Of a DNA stretch of 35,129 nt, positions 33,366 through 35,129 are shown in pieces. Location of the stretch: the NCBI GenBank assembly GCA_900771995.1, contig CAAGQC010000066.1:1-35129 (forward strand), read 5' to 3'. Numbering within the stretch: the stretch's first letter is position 1; each line of letters starts with the position of its first letter. Origin of the DNA: Lachnospiraceae bacterium (lineage in GTDB: Bacteria; Bacillota; Clostridia; Lachnospirales; Lachnospiraceae). The notes beneath the pieces were generated by a model that saw nothing but the letters and a program-made list of their open reading frames with translations, was not told the DNA's origin and did no database searches. Made by a program: the position numbers and the translations under genes.

Positions 33366-34937
33366 ATGACAGATAATTACAATGATGATTATAGAGAAGT
33401 GATTCCTGAGGAGGAAACTAAGGAGACAGATCAGAAGGAAACTCAGGATAATAGAAATACACAGGTAACGGATCCTGCGAAGGAGACCCCGGCGGACAAA
33501 AAGGAAGAGGACAAAAAGGACAGCAGCGAGTACGAGGATGTCTGCTTCATCTGCCGCAGACCGGAGAGCAAGGCCGGCAGAATGTTCAAGCTGCCCAATC
33601 ATATCTGCATCTGCGATGACTGCATGCACAAGACCATGGATACCGTGAGCCAGTTCGATTATCAGGGAATGCTGAACAATCCCAATGATTTCAACCAGTT
33701 AGGCGGCCAGAACGGATTCCCCAACATCAGTTTTGTGAATCTGGCGGATCTGCAGGGAGACGGCGGTATCCCAAATAAGCAGAAGCTTAAGAAGAAAAAG
33801 AAAGCGGAAGGTCCCAAGCCCGTATTCAACATCAAGGACATTCCGGCACCCCACAAGATCAAGGCCAGCCTGGATGAGTACGTGGTAGGACAGGAAAAAG
33901 CCAAGAAGGTCATTTCTGTAGCTGTATACAACCATTACAAGAGAGTGGCCACCGATACCATGGATGAGATCGAGATCGAAAAGTCCAACATTCTCATGAT
34001 CGGACCCACCGGTTCCGGTAAGACCTATCTGGTGAAGACACTGGCGAGACTGCTGGATGTGCCTCTGGCCATCGCCGACGCCACTTCCCTGACGGAGGCT
34101 GGATATATCGGTGATGATATCGAGAGCGTGGTATCCAAGCTGCTGGCAGCCGCCGGCAACGATGTGGAGAAAGCGGAAAAAGGTATTATTTTCATCGACG
34201 AGATCGATAAGATCGCCAAGAAGAAAAATACCAACTCCCGGGATGTCAGCGGAGAAAGTGTACAGCAGGGCATGTTAAAGCTTCTGGAAGGCGCGGAAGT
34301 GGAGGTGCCGGTAGGCGCCAACAGCAAGAATGCCATGGTGCCGTTAGCTACAGTGAATACCCGCAATATCCTGTTCATCTGCGGCGGTGCTTTCCCGGAT
34401 CTGGACGAGATCATCAAGGAGCGTCTGACCAAGACGGCATCTATCGGTTTCAACTCGGAATTGAAAGATAAATACGATAAAGATACTGATATTTTATCCA
34501 AGGTGACTGTGGAGGATATCCGCAAATTCGGTATGATCCCGGAGTTCATCGGCCGTCTGCCCATCATCTGTACCTTACAGGGACTGTCAAAGGATATGCT
34601 GGTGAAGATCCTGAAGGAGCCGAAGAATGCGATCCTGAAGCAGTACCAGAAGCTGTTGGAACTGGATGAGGTCAAGCTGGAGTTCACGGACGATGCCCTG
34701 GATGCCATCGCCGAGAAAGCCATGAAACGGGATACCGGTGCCAGAGCCCTGCGCTCCATTATCGAGGACTTCATGCTGGATATCATGTATGAGATCCCGA
34801 AGGATGACAATATCGGAAGAGTCACCATTACCAGAGAATACATCGAAGGAACCGGTGGCCCCATGATAGACATCCGCAGCAACGAGATCCTGGAATCCGT
34901 GGAGAATCTGAAACAGATTCCTGTGGAAGATAAATAG
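33366..34937 (+). CDS. clpX: ClpX-type AAA+ unfoldase, divergent
   Basis: The 523-residue protein would unfold substrates for the ClpP protease. It is longer than typical ClpX (about 420): an acidic tail (1-57) precedes the zinc-binding domain (C60-x2-C63 and C83-x2-C86), and a Lys-rich linker of about 60 residues follows. The AAA+ core is intact: Walker A GPTGSGKT (213-220), Walker B FIDE (Asp278-Glu279), pore loop GYIG, ClpP-binding IGF (360-362) and sensor-2 TGAR. The RKH pore-2 loop of E. coli ClpX is replaced by ANSKN (318-322). I start at 33366, after AGAGGAG, not at the upstream ATG. No clpP or tig lies nearby, so this may be a second ClpX. Confidence 0.88.
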   Translation: MTDNYNDDYREVIPEEETKETDQKETQDNRNTQVTDPAKETPADKKEEDKKDSSEYEDVCFICRRPESKAGRMFKLPNHICICDDCMHKTMDTVSQFDYQGMLNNPNDFNQLGGQNGFPNISFVNLADLQGDGGIPNKQKLKKKKKAEGPKPVFNIKDIPAPHKIKASLDEYVVGQEKAKKVISVAVYNHYKRVATDTMDEIEIEKSNILMIGPTGSGKTYLVKTLARLLDVPLAIADATSLTEAGYIGDDIESVVSKLLAAAGNDVEKAEKGIIFIDEIDKIAKKKNTNSRDVSGESVQQGMLKLLEGAEVEVPVGANSKNAMVPLATVNTRNILFICGGAFPDLDEIIKERLTKTASIGFNSELKDKYDKDTDILSKVTVEDIRKFGMIPEFIGRLPIICTLQGLSKDMLVKILKEPKNAILKQYQKLLELDEVKLEFTDDALDAIAEKAMKRDTGARALRSIIEDFMLDIMYEIPKDDNIGRVTITREYIEGTGGPMIDIRSNEILESVENLKQIPVEDK

Positions 34938-34959
34938 AAATTTAATTAATTAGTTAACA

Positions 34960-35004
34960 AATGCTCACGACGAAAATTATTGTTCGACGTGAGCATTGTT
35001 TTTT
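34960..35004 (+). terminator. Rho-independent terminator after the ClpX-like gene
   Basis: A 15-bp stem with one mismatch (34960-34974 with 34983-34997) is followed by G and a run of six T. Confidence 0.88.
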
Positions 35005-35019
35005 ACGACCGCATTTGAT

Positions 35020-35112
35020 AATTCATGGGCACAAACTCTTATTAGTCCGGTGTTGTACCCTTGCTGACGAGAATTATGGGCACAGAACGATATACCTTCC
35101 TGCGCTGTACCC
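35020..35112. repeat. Two tandem copies of a ~41-bp element with GGGCACA...TGTACCC ends
   Basis: Copy one is 35020-35060 and copy two 35072-35112, a period of 52 bp. Both run from AATT-ATGGGCACA to TGTACCC; the ends are imperfectly complementary, while the middles differ. No gene is seen from 35005 to the window end. The array may continue beyond the edge. Confidence 0.55.
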
Positions 35113-35129
35113 ACATTAAGACAAGTCGA

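Overview
The window looks like a chromosomal segment of a Gram-positive Clostridia genome, most likely Lachnospiraceae. This is an inference from gene content and style: strong AGGAG-type ribosome binding sites, some TTG and GTG starts, membrane-anchored GH25 lysozymes with long charged cytoplasmic tails, an LCP ligase, and dual-domain GT2 enzymes. I could not run a database search, so the genus is not assigned.

Layout. 1-2818 holds three plus-strand polytopic membrane proteins (GT-C/DUF6077-like; the first is cut by the window edge), ended by a bidirectional terminator. 2903-4114 (minus) is a membrane-anchored SGNH-fold protein that appears to lack its nucleophile. Divergent from it, 4330-7167 encodes a 945-residue GH25 lysozyme. 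7252-11183 carries rmlB, rmlA, a second GH25 lysozyme and rmlC. 11170-21396 carries an ABC polysaccharide exporter (permease, a DUF6056-like membrane protein, then an ATPase with a carbohydrate-binding tail), a methyltransferase-kinase fusion and two GT2 glycosyltransferases. 21494-23215 is a phosphoglucomutase. 23316-29628 holds two more GT2 enzymes, a polyprenyl-phosphate sugar-1-phosphate transferase, an LCP ligase and a rhamnosyltransferase. The last part is glmS, an HtrA-type protease and a divergent ClpX, each followed by a clear terminator.

How the genes fit together (inference from family knowledge). The phosphoglucomutase makes glucose-1-phosphate. RmlA, RmlB and RmlC carry it toward dTDP-rhamnose; no rmlD is visible. 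The sugar transferase primes undecaprenyl phosphate, and the GT2 enzymes build a rhamnose-containing chain. The methyltransferase-kinase may cap the chain, and the Wzt-like ATPase tail may read the cap for export, as in E. coli O8/O9a WbdD-Wzt. The GT-C-like proteins could decorate the chain outside the membrane. LCP would attach it to peptidoglycan, while the GH25 enzymes remodel the wall. GlmS supplies amino sugar; HtrA and ClpX handle envelope and cytoplasmic protein quality control.

Most interesting points: the cap-and-export module in a Gram-positive setting; a perfect WalR-type box over the GH25 promoter; a structured ~177-nt leader before an unusual ClpX that lacks the RKH loop; glmS without room for a glmS ribozyme; half-eroded GT2 domains; and an SGNH protein with Ala in place of the nucleophilic Ser. 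No tRNA, rRNA, CRISPR array or insertion sequence was found.
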